NCBI RefSeq assembly: GCF_000234665.1
Contig: NC_018331.1
Coordinates: 744,001 to 808,000 of the forward strand
Length of the DNA stretch: 64,000 nucleotides
Origin: Leishmania mexicana MHOM/GT/2001/U1103
Lineage: Eukaryota > Euglenozoa > Kinetoplastea > Trypanosomatida > Trypanosomatidae
Direction: 5' to 3'
In this document: piece after piece, positions 41,296 to 51,794 of the stretch
How positions within the stretch are numbered: position 1 is the stretch's first letter
How the letters are laid out: each line of letters opens with the position of its first letter
The notes under the pieces: model-generated
The model's input: the letters and a program-made list of their open reading frames with translations, nothing else
Database searches by the model: none
What the model was told of the DNA's origin: nothing
Position numbers and translations under genes: made by a program

Positions 41296-43290
41296 TCACT
41301 TGGCGCTCTCAGCAGCGCTCGCCGTCACTGCTGCTGGGTCTCCGTCGGCGTAACTTCCGGACGGCGTTTGAGGGAGCGCGTCGCTTCCATGGGGCTCCAC
41401 GTCCGCCAGCAAGCCAGCGTGCAGAGGCGCGTACGTCGGCTGTAGTGGCACACCGAGCTGCTCTGCCGCAGTCTTCCGCTCTCCCTCCAGCATCTGCTGC
41501 TGCTCCTCGCGGGCGCCAAATACGCGAAGGCTCGCCAGAACCTCGCGCTCTTCAATCAGCCGCCCGTCCAGCCCGACCTTCGTACCGCGCAGGAGGCTCT
41601 TCCCCTGTGTTGCAACGCCCTCCACCAACTCTGGCCGCTTGCCGACCCACCCATCGTACTCCAGCAAGGACCGCGGCGGCGCGAGACCCGGGTACAGCGC
41701 CGTGCGGCCGGGATTCAGCGTCGAAAGTGGCACCTCCCACGGCTCCTCGAGGAAGGCGCGCTCGAACTGCTCCAGAAGCATCGGTGGCACGTAGATCTCC
41801 ACAGTGAAGCTTCGGTTCATGATGAGCGCCTCCTTTGCCTCGTTGCTCAGCCGATGGAACCCTTTCACGACAGCCTGCTGGTTCAACTTGCCCAGCTCGT
41901 GAAGAAAGCGCCGGCCGCAGGAGTAGTGGCACAGCGCCGGCACGCGCACCACATCTGCCACAAACGGCACGCCCCCCTGCGTCACCGCCGTCCGCCGCAG
42001 GCTGCCCCCGGCAGACGCGGACGACGCTGATGACGATGCGAGCCCCAGCTCAAAAGCCTCGTAAAGAATGTTACGGTACGCCGAGATCATCTCCACCTGA
42101 GCCTCCTCGCGGTGAAAGCGGTCGTGGCTGATGTCCGGGTCGACGCAGACGGCGGTGTGGATGTGCTGGCGAATTGTCTGCGGCAATGAAGGAAGCAGCT
42201 GAGCCGCGGTAGAAGTTGAACTCGGTATGCTCAGCGTCGTCTGCCGTACCTGCACACCGGACAAGAGCGTCGTATCACCGTTCTGCTGCAGGTGACGGCG
42301 GTTGCCCGAGGGGTAGAAGAAGGCAAGTGGCCCGGATGCGTCAACGTTGGCGACGGTGCCGTCGGCGACGTCCGTAGCAGCAGCAGCAGCAACTGCGACC
42401 CCGGTGCCTGTCCTGGTCGTCTCTGCCGGTGCGTCCGGTATGGGGATGCCGAACTCCACAGTGGGGCGGCGCTCTAGCACCTGAGAGGACGACCGTCGCT
42501 CGCCTTCCATGGTGGTCCAGTCGTGGTAGTACGCCGGATGCGGACTCGGAAACGGCAGCGGTGCCGGGACCATACGGAGCTCAATGGGGTCCACAACAAG
42601 CAGGTGCCAGTCGCGCTTCTCACGCAGCGCTGCCTCGGCTCGCTGCTTGTCCTCCACCACCTTCCGCATGCGTGCGTCGCCTGCCATGTACTTCTTCTTC
42701 TCGAGTGGGTTGCCCGCGCTGCTCGTCGGGTCGTCGGCGTTGACCGCAGTGAGGAGTGAGACGTCGATGGGAGCGTACAGGTCAGACATCTGCGTCAGCG
42801 GCACGATACGCAGGCGGCTCTCAAACGCCGCGGAGAAGGTGTCGCGTCCCCGAGGTCGGTTGAAGGTCATGCCGGAGCGCCTCAGACGATGCACACGCGA
42901 CTCATCAAGGCCTGAGTAGAAGTTACGGCCCAGCGTTCGGACAGCCGTCGTCGAGCCAGCGCAGGAGGTGGCAGAAAAGGAGCTGAGCGCGGCACAAGCT
43001 GCTGCGGAGCGTGAGAAAGATCGATAAAGTGCCACCGGCAAGTACCTTCTCGACGCATCGATGAGGTAGACGCGGTTGGCGAGGATATCGCTGCCCTGAC
43101 CGTCACTGTCACATGCGCCGTAGAAGAATCGGTTCAGGAGAGAGGGCAGCGCAGCTTCTTGGTCGCTTGCAGCTGCGCGCAGCGTACGGACAGTACCCCG
43201 CGCGTGAGGGTCGACGCCTTGGCGATGCACAGACGACGCCAGCGATGCACGCGCCACTGCCGATGCAGGCGCAGATGAGGGACGATGCAT
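41296..43290 (-). CDS. Unrecognised protein, possibly mitochondrial
   Basis: A 664-residue protein I do not recognise. The frame opens at a GTG at 43497, but the first in-frame ATG is at 43290. That start gives an N-terminus with His, Arg, Ser and Ala and no acidic residue for the first ~20 positions (MHRPSSAPASAVARASLASS), consistent with a mitochondrial presequence. The middle has a charged segment (EKKKYMAGDARMRKVVEDKQRAEA in part) and the ordered C-terminal half contains YRNILYEAFELGL, ALCHYSCGRRFLHELGK and a Pro-rich stretch with YPGLAPPRSLLEYDGW. The end is low-complexity Ala/Ser. There are no membrane segments. Mitochondrial ribosome or another organelle complex is a guess from the N-terminus only. 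Confidence 0.8.
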   Translation of the reverse strand: MHRPSSAPASAVARASLASSVHRQGVDPHARGTVRTLRAAASDQEAALPSLLNRFFYGACDSDGQGSDILANRVYLIDASRRYLPVALYRSFSRSAAACAALSSFSATSCAGSTTAVRTLGRNFYSGLDESRVHRLRRSGMTFNRPRGRDTFSAAFESRLRIVPLTQMSDLYAPIDVSLLTAVNADDPTSSAGNPLEKKKYMAGDARMRKVVEDKQRAEAALREKRDWHLLVVDPIELRMVPAPLPFPSPHPAYYHDWTTMEGERRSSSQVLERRPTVEFGIPIPDAPAETTRTGTGVAVAAAAATDVADGTVANVDASGPLAFFYPSGNRRHLQQNGDTTLLSGVQVRQTTLSIPSSTSTAAQLLPSLPQTIRQHIHTAVCVDPDISHDRFHREEAQVEMISAYRNILYEAFELGLASSSASSASAGGSLRRTAVTQGGVPFVADVVRVPALCHYSCGRRFLHELGKLNQQAVVKGFHRLSNEAKEALIMNRSFTVEIYVPPMLLEQFERAFLEEPWEVPLSTLNPGRTALYPGLAPPRSLLEYDGWVGKRPELVEGVATQGKSLLRGTKVGLDGRLIEEREVLASLRVFGAREEQQQMLEGERKTAAEQLGVPLQPTYAPLHAGLLADVEPHGSDALPQTPSGSYADGDPAAVTASAAESAK

Positions 43291-44011
43291 GGCGAAGGCA
43301 CTCCTGTGATTGATGCATTTCACGCCCCACACTCTTTCACTGCCCGTGAGCAGCACACGCCGGCGCGGGCGCACAGCGACGCAAAGATGCGCGTGTGAGG
43401 GTGTGCAAGCGCTGCACCAAGGTGATGGGCGCCCTGGGTTCGGGAATGGGATGCTATGGATGACGATGGCCTCCGCCAGACACGCTCGCGCTTCCACATG
43501 CGACGAATACGTAGACAGCAGCGGGAGGAGGAGGGGGTGATGGCGGCCATCAAGCCAGAGAAAGCGAGTGAGCGAAGGGAAAAAAGAAGGCGAGTGGTTG
43601 GGAGGGCAGCGCTAGAGACAGAGTGGCTGCACACCGAGCACACGTTATCAACCCTAGACTTGTTCCCATTGCTCCTCGCTTGCCGCTCCTTGTGCGCACA
43701 GCGAACAAGATGAGATGAGCGCGAGAACGGAGGAGGGGACGGTGGGCGGTGCATGCTGACGCGGTGCGACGGTCCGCTATCCAGATGCGCGAGAAGGGCA
43801 AGAGGCAAGGGGAGACCGGTGCGATGGCCATTTCAGTTTATGGCGCAATAATGTGGAAGGAAGGCCGAGAGACAGGGAACGATGGCAAGCGCCCGCTCTC
43901 ATGCGATGTGCCGACGGAGACCCGAAGGCGCAGTTCGAGGCGGCGCCTTCCTACGACAGAGACGGGCACGCCCACACAGACACACGCGCAACCACACGGC
44001 CGCCGCTCGTC
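43291..44011. other. Intergenic region, no gene seen
   Basis: About 0.7 kb between MRE11 and the 664-residue gene. It is purine-rich on the plus strand, so pyrimidine-rich on the transcribed strand, as expected for a trans-splicing region. There is no recognisable coding sequence. Confidence 0.7.
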
Positions 44012-46588
44012 CTATTGCCGCTGCTGAGATCCACCTGTCCATTTGGACAGAAGATTCACCATGGCCCCCTTCGACGTGCCGGCGCCGCCGCTGCTGGTGA
44101 CCGTGGCCGGTCTGCTGCTAGGTGGCAGCACCGCCGAAACTCCCTGATGCGCGACGAAGGTCAGCGTAGGGCCTGCGCCAGCTGCCGTCGCCGACGCCGC
44201 GTTCAGTGAGCCCGCGTTAGATGCTGATAGTGAGCCTGGGCGAGCTGCAGCACTGGCACCGCCGCCGCCGCGTCGCGCGATGTTGGTGCGCTGCTGCTTC
44301 TTAGCGGGGGCAGGAGTCTTCCCGGCATCAGCTGCTTCATTGCGAGCGCGGCCGTGCCTAGAGACGCCGCACACCCTGCTGTCATCATCGTCGGCTCCGT
44401 CGAAAACGTGTACGGTGCTGGCATCATGGGGATCATCACCACCGACGCCACAGCTCGAGCCTTTGTCGCCCGTCAAGACGGCCTCCACATCGCGAGCGTG
44501 AGCACTTCGCGCTCGCTTTGAGGGCGGGTACACCTGCTGCACCGCCTGTGCAATCACGCTGTCAATCGGCATTCGATCAAGCCCGTCATCAGGAAGCTCC
44601 TCGCTCTCATCGTCCTGACCGTCCCCGCCGGCGCCGGCCTCGACGAGGGCACCGCCGCACCGACGAGCTCGCTGGCCCGGTGCGCCCGCCGCTTCGTCCA
44701 CGCCATTCTCGTTTCCTTGTTGAATGGCATGTTGAACCAGTCGCGAGACGGACGTTTGCGCAAAACTGCCATGGAAATGGGCTTCACTACCGCTGCCGCT
44801 GTCTCTGGTGGCGAGGTCTGCGGGAGGAGCGGCGGCGCGCATCATCTCGAAGGCATCGAGCTCACGCCTGCACCCTGCTTGATACAGCGATGGCGAAGCA
44901 GTGCCACCTCGACCTTCTCGCTCACTACCGACGCCGTCGTCTTCATTTTCTTCAGCGTCGTCCATCTGCTGCTGCTGTTGCGCCTCCTCCAGCTGAGCAG
45001 TCCGCGCGTAGCGCTCGTTGACGTGACGCTTGTGCGTGGCAATCTCCTCCGCAACGCGGTCCGGCTTCAAGATGGAGTCGTTCGCGCCGTTCCCTAGCCG
45101 GCGCCACACCGACTTCTGCGAGGTGTGCAGCAGCTCCATCAGCCGTTCATCGATCGCGTCCCGCTCGCCTTTTTCGGCGAAGGCGTAGACAGCGGCGCTC
45201 AGCTCCGCCTCGGAGAGGAGCGTGCACGCGTTCTTCGTGTTGTGGTTGAAGACGTCGGCGACCTTCACTCGGATGTCGAGCGTGTTGAGTTGCGGCGCTG
45301 CCAGGACGATGAGGCCGTTCGCAGCAACACCACCAGACCCGAGGGCCGTGCCCAGAGCACCGCCACCAGGTCGCCGCTCCAGTTTTGGTTTTACCGGCCG
45401 CAACAGCTCGCCTGGGTTCGCGACGACATCCATGTACTGCTGACCAAAGCGGTTGAAGTTCGGCTGCGGGTACGGCGCAGACGTAACATCGGTGAAGTCC
45501 ACAGCCAAGCGAATGAGTGGGTATTTCAAGTTGGGATGGAACGCGAGAACGTCATCGGGGATGTGGCTCACGTGCTCCTCGGCCTCGCTGATCATATCGC
45601 TCATCACGCTGTGCAGAAAGGTCTCCACCGCGTCAAGCGTTCGGCCGTCCGGCAGGTCCTGCCGAAGCTCTACCGTGCGTCGCACGACTGGACGCACGCT
45701 GCGCAGCGTGTATGGAGTGAGCCGGTACGATGTGCCGCGTACTTCGAGGATGCCGTACTGCTTTGGGTTACACTCCTGCGCGGAGAGGGATGTCATGATA
45801 GTGCTGCCTGGCTGCACCACGTCAAAGCCGTCTGCCGGCTGCGGCACCATGAGCTGCTCGTGCTCGTTGCCCCAGATCACGAGGTCCATGCCGAAGCCGG
45901 CGAGCATTCCCTCCATGATACCGTTTTTGCTCGCCACGCCACGCACGCCGCGGTTCTGATGCAGCAGCAGGATGTGAAACCACTTGCGGCCAGGCACCGG
46001 CTTCGGGTAAACGAACTGAACCTTCTTCAGCCGGAAGCAGCGATGCAGTCGCTCGTCGCGCACGTTACCGAGGCCGTAGAGGGCGATGAAGGTGCTTCCC
46101 TTGCGCAGCAGCACCGGCTCGAGGATGATGTCCTCGAGGGAGGTGACATGGCCAAAGTAGTTGAGGTAGCCGTTGGTTGCGAGCAGGTCGAGCGACGAGG
46201 TGCCGCCGACGGGATCGTCGTGGTTACCGTGAACCGCAAACACGGGCAGCGCGACGTTGATGTTGGGGTCCTGGAAGTTAGCCATGGGCAGCGCGTGCGT
46301 CGGGAAGTTTGTCGCCGGGTCGCTGAGCAGCGAGAAGGGCACGGCCTTGTTGCCGAAGACGTACTTGCGGAAGAGAGAGCAGGCGCGGACGAGGCAACCG
46401 AGACTGGGTTTGTTTTCGTGGAAAAGGTCGCCACCGAGGAGCATGGCGTCCACGTCGTGCTCAGTGCGTGCGGCACGCAGCACCTCCTCGAAGGTGGTGA
46501 AGCTGTCATCGCCTCGTCTGGGATCGCGCTCAGCGAAGCCGAGGTGGTTGTCGGTCGTGAGAAGAATCTTGAAGGTGCTCTCAGACAT
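44012..46588 (-). CDS. MRE11: MRE11 double-strand-break repair nuclease
   Basis: An 858-residue MRE11, the nuclease subunit of the MRE11-RAD50-NBS1 complex that processes DNA double-strand breaks. Phosphodiesterase motifs occur in order: TDNHLG (Asp13, His15), GGDLFHENKPS (Asp54), VHGNHDDP (Asn122, His123), LLLHQNR (His209) and VIWGNEHEQ (Asn240, His242). The last motif is normally GHEHE, so one metal-binding His is Asn here. The DNA-binding domain follows to about 430. The remaining ~400 residues are low complexity with acidic, Gln and Gly/Ala-rich runs. The frame is open upstream to 47083, but the family start MSESTFKILLTTDNH is the ATG at 46588; residues before it have no MRE11 homology that I can see and are CA-rich flank. 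Confidence 0.96.
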   Translation of the reverse strand: MSESTFKILLTTDNHLGFAERDPRRGDDSFTTFEEVLRAARTEHDVDAMLLGGDLFHENKPSLGCLVRACSLFRKYVFGNKAVPFSLLSDPATNFPTHALPMANFQDPNINVALPVFAVHGNHDDPVGGTSSLDLLATNGYLNYFGHVTSLEDIILEPVLLRKGSTFIALYGLGNVRDERLHRCFRLKKVQFVYPKPVPGRKWFHILLLHQNRGVRGVASKNGIMEGMLAGFGMDLVIWGNEHEQLMVPQPADGFDVVQPGSTIMTSLSAQECNPKQYGILEVRGTSYRLTPYTLRSVRPVVRRTVELRQDLPDGRTLDAVETFLHSVMSDMISEAEEHVSHIPDDVLAFHPNLKYPLIRLAVDFTDVTSAPYPQPNFNRFGQQYMDVVANPGELLRPVKPKLERRPGGGALGTALGSGGVAANGLIVLAAPQLNTLDIRVKVADVFNHNTKNACTLLSEAELSAAVYAFAEKGERDAIDERLMELLHTSQKSVWRRLGNGANDSILKPDRVAEEIATHKRHVNERYARTAQLEEAQQQQQMDDAEENEDDGVGSEREGRGGTASPSLYQAGCRRELDAFEMMRAAAPPADLATRDSGSGSEAHFHGSFAQTSVSRLVQHAIQQGNENGVDEAAGAPGQRARRCGGALVEAGAGGDGQDDESEELPDDGLDRMPIDSVIAQAVQQVYPPSKRARSAHARDVEAVLTGDKGSSCGVGGDDPHDASTVHVFDGADDDDSRVCGVSRHGRARNEAADAGKTPAPAKKQQRTNIARRGGGGASAAARPGSLSASNAGSLNAASATAAGAGPTLTFVAHQGVSAVLPPSSRPATVTSSGGAGTSKGAMVNLLSKWTGGSQQRQ

Positions 46589-47984
46589 TCTATGCGCAAG
46601 GGCGGACGCCGTCGATAGTGTGCCCTTGCTTTTCTGACAGAAGATCCACAATGGCCGCTGTGCCGGGCGCGCGCACGGTGCAACGGCTCCCACGGCAGCC
46701 CCGGACTTGAGAAGAGCGGCAACACGAGCTGTAAAGCGTGGGCAAGGGCCGCTGCTGAGTCCAATTCTCTTCTTGTGATGTATGTTTCTGTGAATCTCTT
46801 GTCCCTGTCCGGGTATGTATGCCTGCGTGGGTCTGTGTAACGTTAACTCTATGTGTAGCTCTGCGTATATGCATGTGTGTGCGTCTCGGTGCAGTGCTCG
46901 CGGGACGCATGATATGGGGTGTGTCTGTAGGCGGCTACAGGAGGTCAAGACATGGGTGCGTCCAGCGCCATGGACGGGGAGCAGGAGGGGGAGAGGGAGA
47001 GAGAAGAAGGGGGATGGTTGAGAGAGCAGCAGGAAATCAAAAGACAACATGAGAGCATGCGCACCGCCCTCGCGCACGCACACGTGGCGCTACGTAAATT
47101 AGCCCAGTGCGTCGGAAAGGGAAGGGCCACAAAAGAGAGGAAGAAGGTCGAACGTCGCCAGAGGCTCGTTCGCCGAGGCAGTCCGGCCTCTCCGGGATTG
47201 CTCGTCGCCGCCGCATCTCCCAGCTGCTCGCCGTGGCTGGCCCACGCACAAAGCGGTGCACAGGTGCTTCGTATTTCTAGGCGCTGCGCATGCTAATGAA
47301 ACCACACGTCTGTTGCGTGCGCACGCGCAGGTGCTCCTCTCTGCCTGCGCGTGTGGGCGTGTGCGTGTGTGTGTATCGATTGCGGTGCGAGGCGCGCGTT
47401 CCGTCATCCGCTCACATTTTTTCCTCCGCTCTTTTCTGCTTGCCTTGCGTTCGATTGGACGCCTGCGGCATTAGTCCGTGGCGCAAACTCAGCGGCACCG
47501 CCAAGACATCGCTCCCCTCCCTCCCCCCTGCGCCTCCCACTCCACCTCACCCCACTCCCACGCCCAGCACACTCACGCAGGCGAACGCGGCAACAACAGC
47601 AAAACCCGGTGTGTCCGTCAGCGCCGATCGCCCACGTAGCTTGAACCCTCGCCACCACGACGGAGGCCGTCGTCATCGCCTCCTCCGCCATCTTCGCTTG
47701 GCCGTGGGCTGCCCTTCGTAGAGTCCACCGAGGCGAACGTGCTTTGCCTGCGACAGAGAGGATGAGGAAGACAAGGAGCACGAGCAGCGCTCCATCCGTT
47801 CATCCATCGTCCACATCCTCGCTCAGTAGAGGCAGGTGGGCAAAAGGTAAAGAAAAGACGAGGACTTCGGAAAAGCAGCCGTTACCACTTAGCGTTAGAG
47901 ACAACAGTGACGCAAAGCCCACGAAATCACGCGCGACTACGCGCGCACACAGACACAGGTGTGTCACGCTCTCTTGCACTACCC
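46589..47984. other. Intergenic region, no gene seen
   Basis: About 1.4 kb upstream of MRE11. 46636-46656 resembles a stretch at the 3' end of the MRE11 coding region. The rest is mixed GA/CA-rich sequence. Nothing in it looks like a protein gene. Confidence 0.7.
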
Positions 47985-50900
47985 TCACAGCTGCACCCAT
48001 TTCGGCAGCGGTACCTTGGTCTGGTAGTCGCGCACCGAGTCCTTGACAGCACGCACCTTGCCCGTCTTCCTGTCCGTCTCCCACATGTGCGAGGGCAGCA
48101 GGCCAGCGCTGTTGCGGTGCATTGCCACCTCCGGGCGGTTAAACTGCGGCATCGGGTGATGCTGGCGGACCTCCCAGTAGGTGCGGATCTTCTGCGCCTG
48201 CTTCCACGGCGTGACTCCGTCCACGAACTGCAGCATGTCGCGCACCTCGTTCTCGTAGTTGCACAGATACCCGTGCGGGCGAGCCTTGTAACGCCACGAG
48301 CGGTTAAGGGAGAAGAAGTAGCTGGCGCCGATGTTGTCGGTGCGCATCGTTTCGTGGATGATGGGCTGATCCGCCTCTTGGATGGCGATCCATTCCCACG
48401 GCGTGTATCGTGGCAGGTAGCCTTGACGGACGTAGTCGCGGCGGTGCGAGATGGAGAGAGGACGGTAGTTGTCCGCCCGCGATGTGTCGAAGCGGTTCCA
48501 TTGATCGATCTCGGTGATCTGCTTCGTCGTGCGGTACCTGGCGGCGGCAGCGTTGTTCGTGAGGCGCCCCTCGTACTTCTCCAGGAAGTGGTCATCCACG
48601 CCGTTAGCACCCGCACCAGCAGACGAGCTGGATGACACCTTCTCGTTGTTGGGGTCGGCAACGTCGATGTAGCGGCGCAGGCCTGCGGGGTTGTACCGGC
48701 GCGACTCCTCGCCCACCGTGCGCTCCGGGCCGTGGTAGCGGCGCTGCCAGATCATAACGTCAGCTAGCGGTACCTCCTGCACGACACCGTCGGCGTGGAA
48801 GGCCACCGTCACGAGTCGCGGATCGGGGTTGAAGAAGGGCTGCCGATAATACTGAACAATGCGACCTCGCTGGAAGTCGCCGGTGATGGCGGCCCCGGTC
48901 CTGTCCTCTCCTGCAGCGGCGAGTCGCCGGCGCGCGCGTACCGGCAACCCTGGGCGAAGCCCGTCCGCGTGCGTCGCTGGCGACCACCCCTCCTCTTGAT
49001 CTGCCGTCGCCTTCTCCCAGATCGCGTCCTGCGTCTCGACGTAGTTGCCGCGGTTGTAGTCGTACTCGCCAATGCCGTAGTTCAAGGCGTGATTGTACTT
49101 GGCGCTCGCCGGCACCTCCAGCGGGTACGCGGAAAAGACCTCATCTGTCATCTCCATGGACTCGCCCGACTCGAGCCGGATGGACAGCGGCGTCACGGTG
49201 CGTTCGCTGCCCGCCAAAACAAAGTACGTCTGGCCATCAAAGCGTACCATCGACGACGACGGTGTTGTGCTGCTGCCGCCGCCGCCTGCGGGTTCGTTGT
49301 CGGCCAGCGCGGCCGCCGCGCTCTTCGCAAGCAGCTTCGCCGACACGGTCAGCACAGCACCTGTCTCTTGGTGCTGCACGTCCACCACGGGCACCTTGTA
49401 GCCCTGCCCTGCCACCTCGCCGTACTGCTCCTTCTCGGCGATGTAGCGGCGGCCGCGCGTCACCTTCGCCCACTCGCTCAGCTGCGCGTCCGACTCCTGC
49501 TGCACGTACTGCTGGTACATGGCACGCTCGTCGGCGTCAAAATACTTGAGAACCTCCTGTGCCTGGGCATACTTGATGACCGGCTCCGGGGCCTTGCCGG
49601 CCACCTCTTTCGTGAAGCCACGGTTCCAGCGGTGTTGGAAACCCTCGAACAAGAGCAGGCGACTCATGTAGCGACTACTGAGGATGTGCTCGCGTGTGTC
49701 GGCCGTGTTCATCTCATCGGCCGCGTGCTGCAGGTGCAGGTTGAGCGCACCGCCCTCCGCGCGCACGACAGATTCAACGATGGTGGGAGAGGGTAGCACG
49801 TACACGCCGAACCAGTTGCGCAGCGTCTCAGCGTCCATCTTCACCTCGTCATCATTGAGATGCAGCTTAGATGAGTCGAACGGCGTCTTCTCACACAGCT
49901 CGTCCAGGGTGAGTCGCCGCGCTGTCCGCTCAGCCGCCGTTTCGTTCGCGACCGGCTCCAGCCCATGCAGGAGCGCCAGCTCGCGTCGCTGTTGGTGGTG
50001 CGCTCGGTAGCGAGTAAACAGTTCCCACTCGAAGGCTTCAGGGCGCTGTTTCAAGAGGGAGAAGCCCTCAAGGTCGCGGTACATGCGGAAGAGCCGCTGA
50101 GCGCGAAAGTCGGGGAAGGGCTTGAAGTAGTCCAGCGGACGCTCGCCGCGCGCGTTGCGGTGCGAAAAAACAAACTCGTCGATCGATTGCTGAATGGGGA
50201 CGCCGTAGTGGAACGTGTTGCGCTCTGTCAGATCCTGCTGTCCGTGCGCGACGCGGTCCTCTCGACGCACCATGTCGAAGCGGTTGGTGAGAAGATGCCC
50301 GACGCCTGTCTCCGTGTTGCGCCGCATGTACGGGTCAACGTGTTCGTCCGTGATCGTGCGGCGGTACGCGTCAGAGGCGAAATTAACCGCGTCAAGCAGC
50401 CGCTCATCGTTCGTGTGCTTCTTGAGCGTTCGCCTATCCGGTCCACCATCCTGTACAAGCGCGCCTTGCCGGCCGAGACCGAAGCGCTGCTTGCGAGCCT
50501 GTTCCCTTGCATCTTGCGCACTCCGGCGGCGTGCATGTAGGCTATCGATGACGTCACCCGTCAGCGCTTCGCCGAGCTTCGGCTCCTCGGAGGTGGTGTT
50601 CTGCGCGTAGGTCTGCCAGGCCTGAGCCTCCGTGTTGGGCAGCGCTGCCGCACCACCCCGCATGTTCTTCATCGCCTCCTCCATAGACGAAGGCGGGATG
50701 ACAGGTGGCAGCTGCTGCGCACCATGCGCACGTCCTTCGCGCTGCGCCGAGAAGCGATCCATGTCGTAGCCCTGGAAGGGAACGCGCGATGTACGCTGCA
50801 TAACCTTGAAGTCGAAGCGCTCCTTTGCGCGCAGACCGTGGGCGATGCGCAGCTCCTCATCCATTCTGTCATCCACGGCGGCGGCGTAGTCGTCTGCCAA

Positions 50901-51794
50901 CGCGTCGACAAGTTCGCCCCCACTGAGGCCGGTGGCAGCGGTGTACGACACACCAGGAGCGGCGGAAGAGGACGACGGCGTAGCAGCGGCACGGTAACGG
51001 TCCAGCATGGCCTGCTGATACACCTTCTCGTCACTCTGCGGCCCACTCGTCCGCAGCTGGTCCATGGCCGCGAGGGAGGCGTTGCCCGGAAACGCGCTGC
51101 GGTGGCGATCAGCCGGCACGTGACGCTGCGTGAACGCTTCGCGCTCTGCATCGCTGCTCAGCTGCCGCGCCGTCGCACGGGCGTCTTTTGATGTGAAGGC
51201 CATAGATTCCACGTCGTGCCCCAGCCAGTTGCGGCGCGCCGCTGCCGCCGCGTACGAGTCGTGGGCGCTCCCGCTGCCCTGCATGTGGGGATAGGCAATA
51301 CTGCCGCCGTGCACAAAGTCGCGCGGCGCGTACTGCGGCGCATAGCCGGTTGCCGGGTCGCGGTAGTAGTCCTTGTGCGCTAGCCCACCGAGGGGATCGG
51401 CAGGGCTCATCAGTTCCCGCTGCAGCCGCGATGCCCAGTCGGACATGGGCAACCCAACATCAGCACCAAACGAGGAGGTGTGCGGTGGTGGCGGTGCTGC
51501 ACTACCCGCAGAGCTCATGGTGTGTGAGGCACCAGCTGCACCGTGCCTGCTACCGCCTCTGTCACGGCCGGCAACCGTCGACGCCGTGGGGAAGGAGGAG
51601 GTGGGGCCAGCATTATCACGAATAAAGGTGTGGAGGCCACGTCCAGTCCCGCTTCCACCGCCGCCACCCTGGTTGCTGCTCTGTGCGCGGCACGACGTCC
51701 TCTGAACCGGAGAAGATGAGGGAGGCGTAAGCGAGCCGGCGGCCGCAGCGGTGCCGAGGACACCACCGGTGACCCCGCAGCGACGACGCATCAT
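47985..51794 (-). CDS. Unrecognised conserved-looking protein, possibly mitochondrial
   Basis: A 1269-residue protein I do not recognise. The ATG at 51794 gives MMRRRCGVTGGVLGTAAAAG, Arg-rich and without acidic residues, which looks like a mitochondrial presequence. The first ~300 residues are Ser/Ala/Gly-rich. From ~300 onward the protein is well mixed, rich in Arg, Asp, Tyr and Trp, with segments such as RNWFGVYVLPSP, KYNHALNYGIGEYDYNRGNY and MIWQRRYHGPERT. The C-terminal ~150 residues are dense in aromatic residues (YTPWEWIAIQEADQP, SLNRSWRYKARPHGYLCNYE, ending KVPLPKWVQL) and look like the most conserved core. There is no membrane segment. This composition is common in kinetoplastid mitochondrial ribosome or respiratory-complex proteins, but I cannot place it. 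Confidence 0.85.
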   Translation of the reverse strand: MMRRRCGVTGGVLGTAAAAGSLTPPSSSPVQRTSCRAQSSNQGGGGGSGTGRGLHTFIRDNAGPTSSFPTASTVAGRDRGGSRHGAAGASHTMSSAGSAAPPPPHTSSFGADVGLPMSDWASRLQRELMSPADPLGGLAHKDYYRDPATGYAPQYAPRDFVHGGSIAYPHMQGSGSAHDSYAAAAARRNWLGHDVESMAFTSKDARATARQLSSDAEREAFTQRHVPADRHRSAFPGNASLAAMDQLRTSGPQSDEKVYQQAMLDRYRAAATPSSSSAAPGVSYTAATGLSGGELVDALADDYAAAVDDRMDEELRIAHGLRAKERFDFKVMQRTSRVPFQGYDMDRFSAQREGRAHGAQQLPPVIPPSSMEEAMKNMRGGAAALPNTEAQAWQTYAQNTTSEEPKLGEALTGDVIDSLHARRRSAQDAREQARKQRFGLGRQGALVQDGGPDRRTLKKHTNDERLLDAVNFASDAYRRTITDEHVDPYMRRNTETGVGHLLTNRFDMVRREDRVAHGQQDLTERNTFHYGVPIQQSIDEFVFSHRNARGERPLDYFKPFPDFRAQRLFRMYRDLEGFSLLKQRPEAFEWELFTRYRAHHQQRRELALLHGLEPVANETAAERTARRLTLDELCEKTPFDSSKLHLNDDEVKMDAETLRNWFGVYVLPSPTIVESVVRAEGGALNLHLQHAADEMNTADTREHILSSRYMSRLLLFEGFQHRWNRGFTKEVAGKAPEPVIKYAQAQEVLKYFDADERAMYQQYVQQESDAQLSEWAKVTRGRRYIAEKEQYGEVAGQGYKVPVVDVQHQETGAVLTVSAKLLAKSAAAALADNEPAGGGGSSTTPSSSMVRFDGQTYFVLAGSERTVTPLSIRLESGESMEMTDEVFSAYPLEVPASAKYNHALNYGIGEYDYNRGNYVETQDAIWEKATADQEEGWSPATHADGLRPGLPVRARRRLAAAGEDRTGAAITGDFQRGRIVQYYRQPFFNPDPRLVTVAFHADGVVQEVPLADVMIWQRRYHGPERTVGEESRRYNPAGLRRYIDVADPNNEKVSSSSSAGAGANGVDDHFLEKYEGRLTNNAAAARYRTTKQITEIDQWNRFDTSRADNYRPLSISHRRDYVRQGYLPRYTPWEWIAIQEADQPIIHETMRTDNIGASYFFSLNRSWRYKARPHGYLCNYENEVRDMLQFVDGVTPWKQAQKIRTYWEVRQHHPMPQFNRPEVAMHRNSAGLLPSHMWETDRKTGKVRAVKDSVRDYQTKVPLPKWVQL

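Noticed and set aside
45125..46618. Plus-strand 497-codon frame opposite MRE11
   Set aside because: Shadow; the minus strand has all MRE11 motifs in order.
46589..47083. N-terminal extension of MRE11 to 47083
   Set aside because: The frame is open, but residues before MSESTFKILL are low complexity and are not part of the MRE11 family start.
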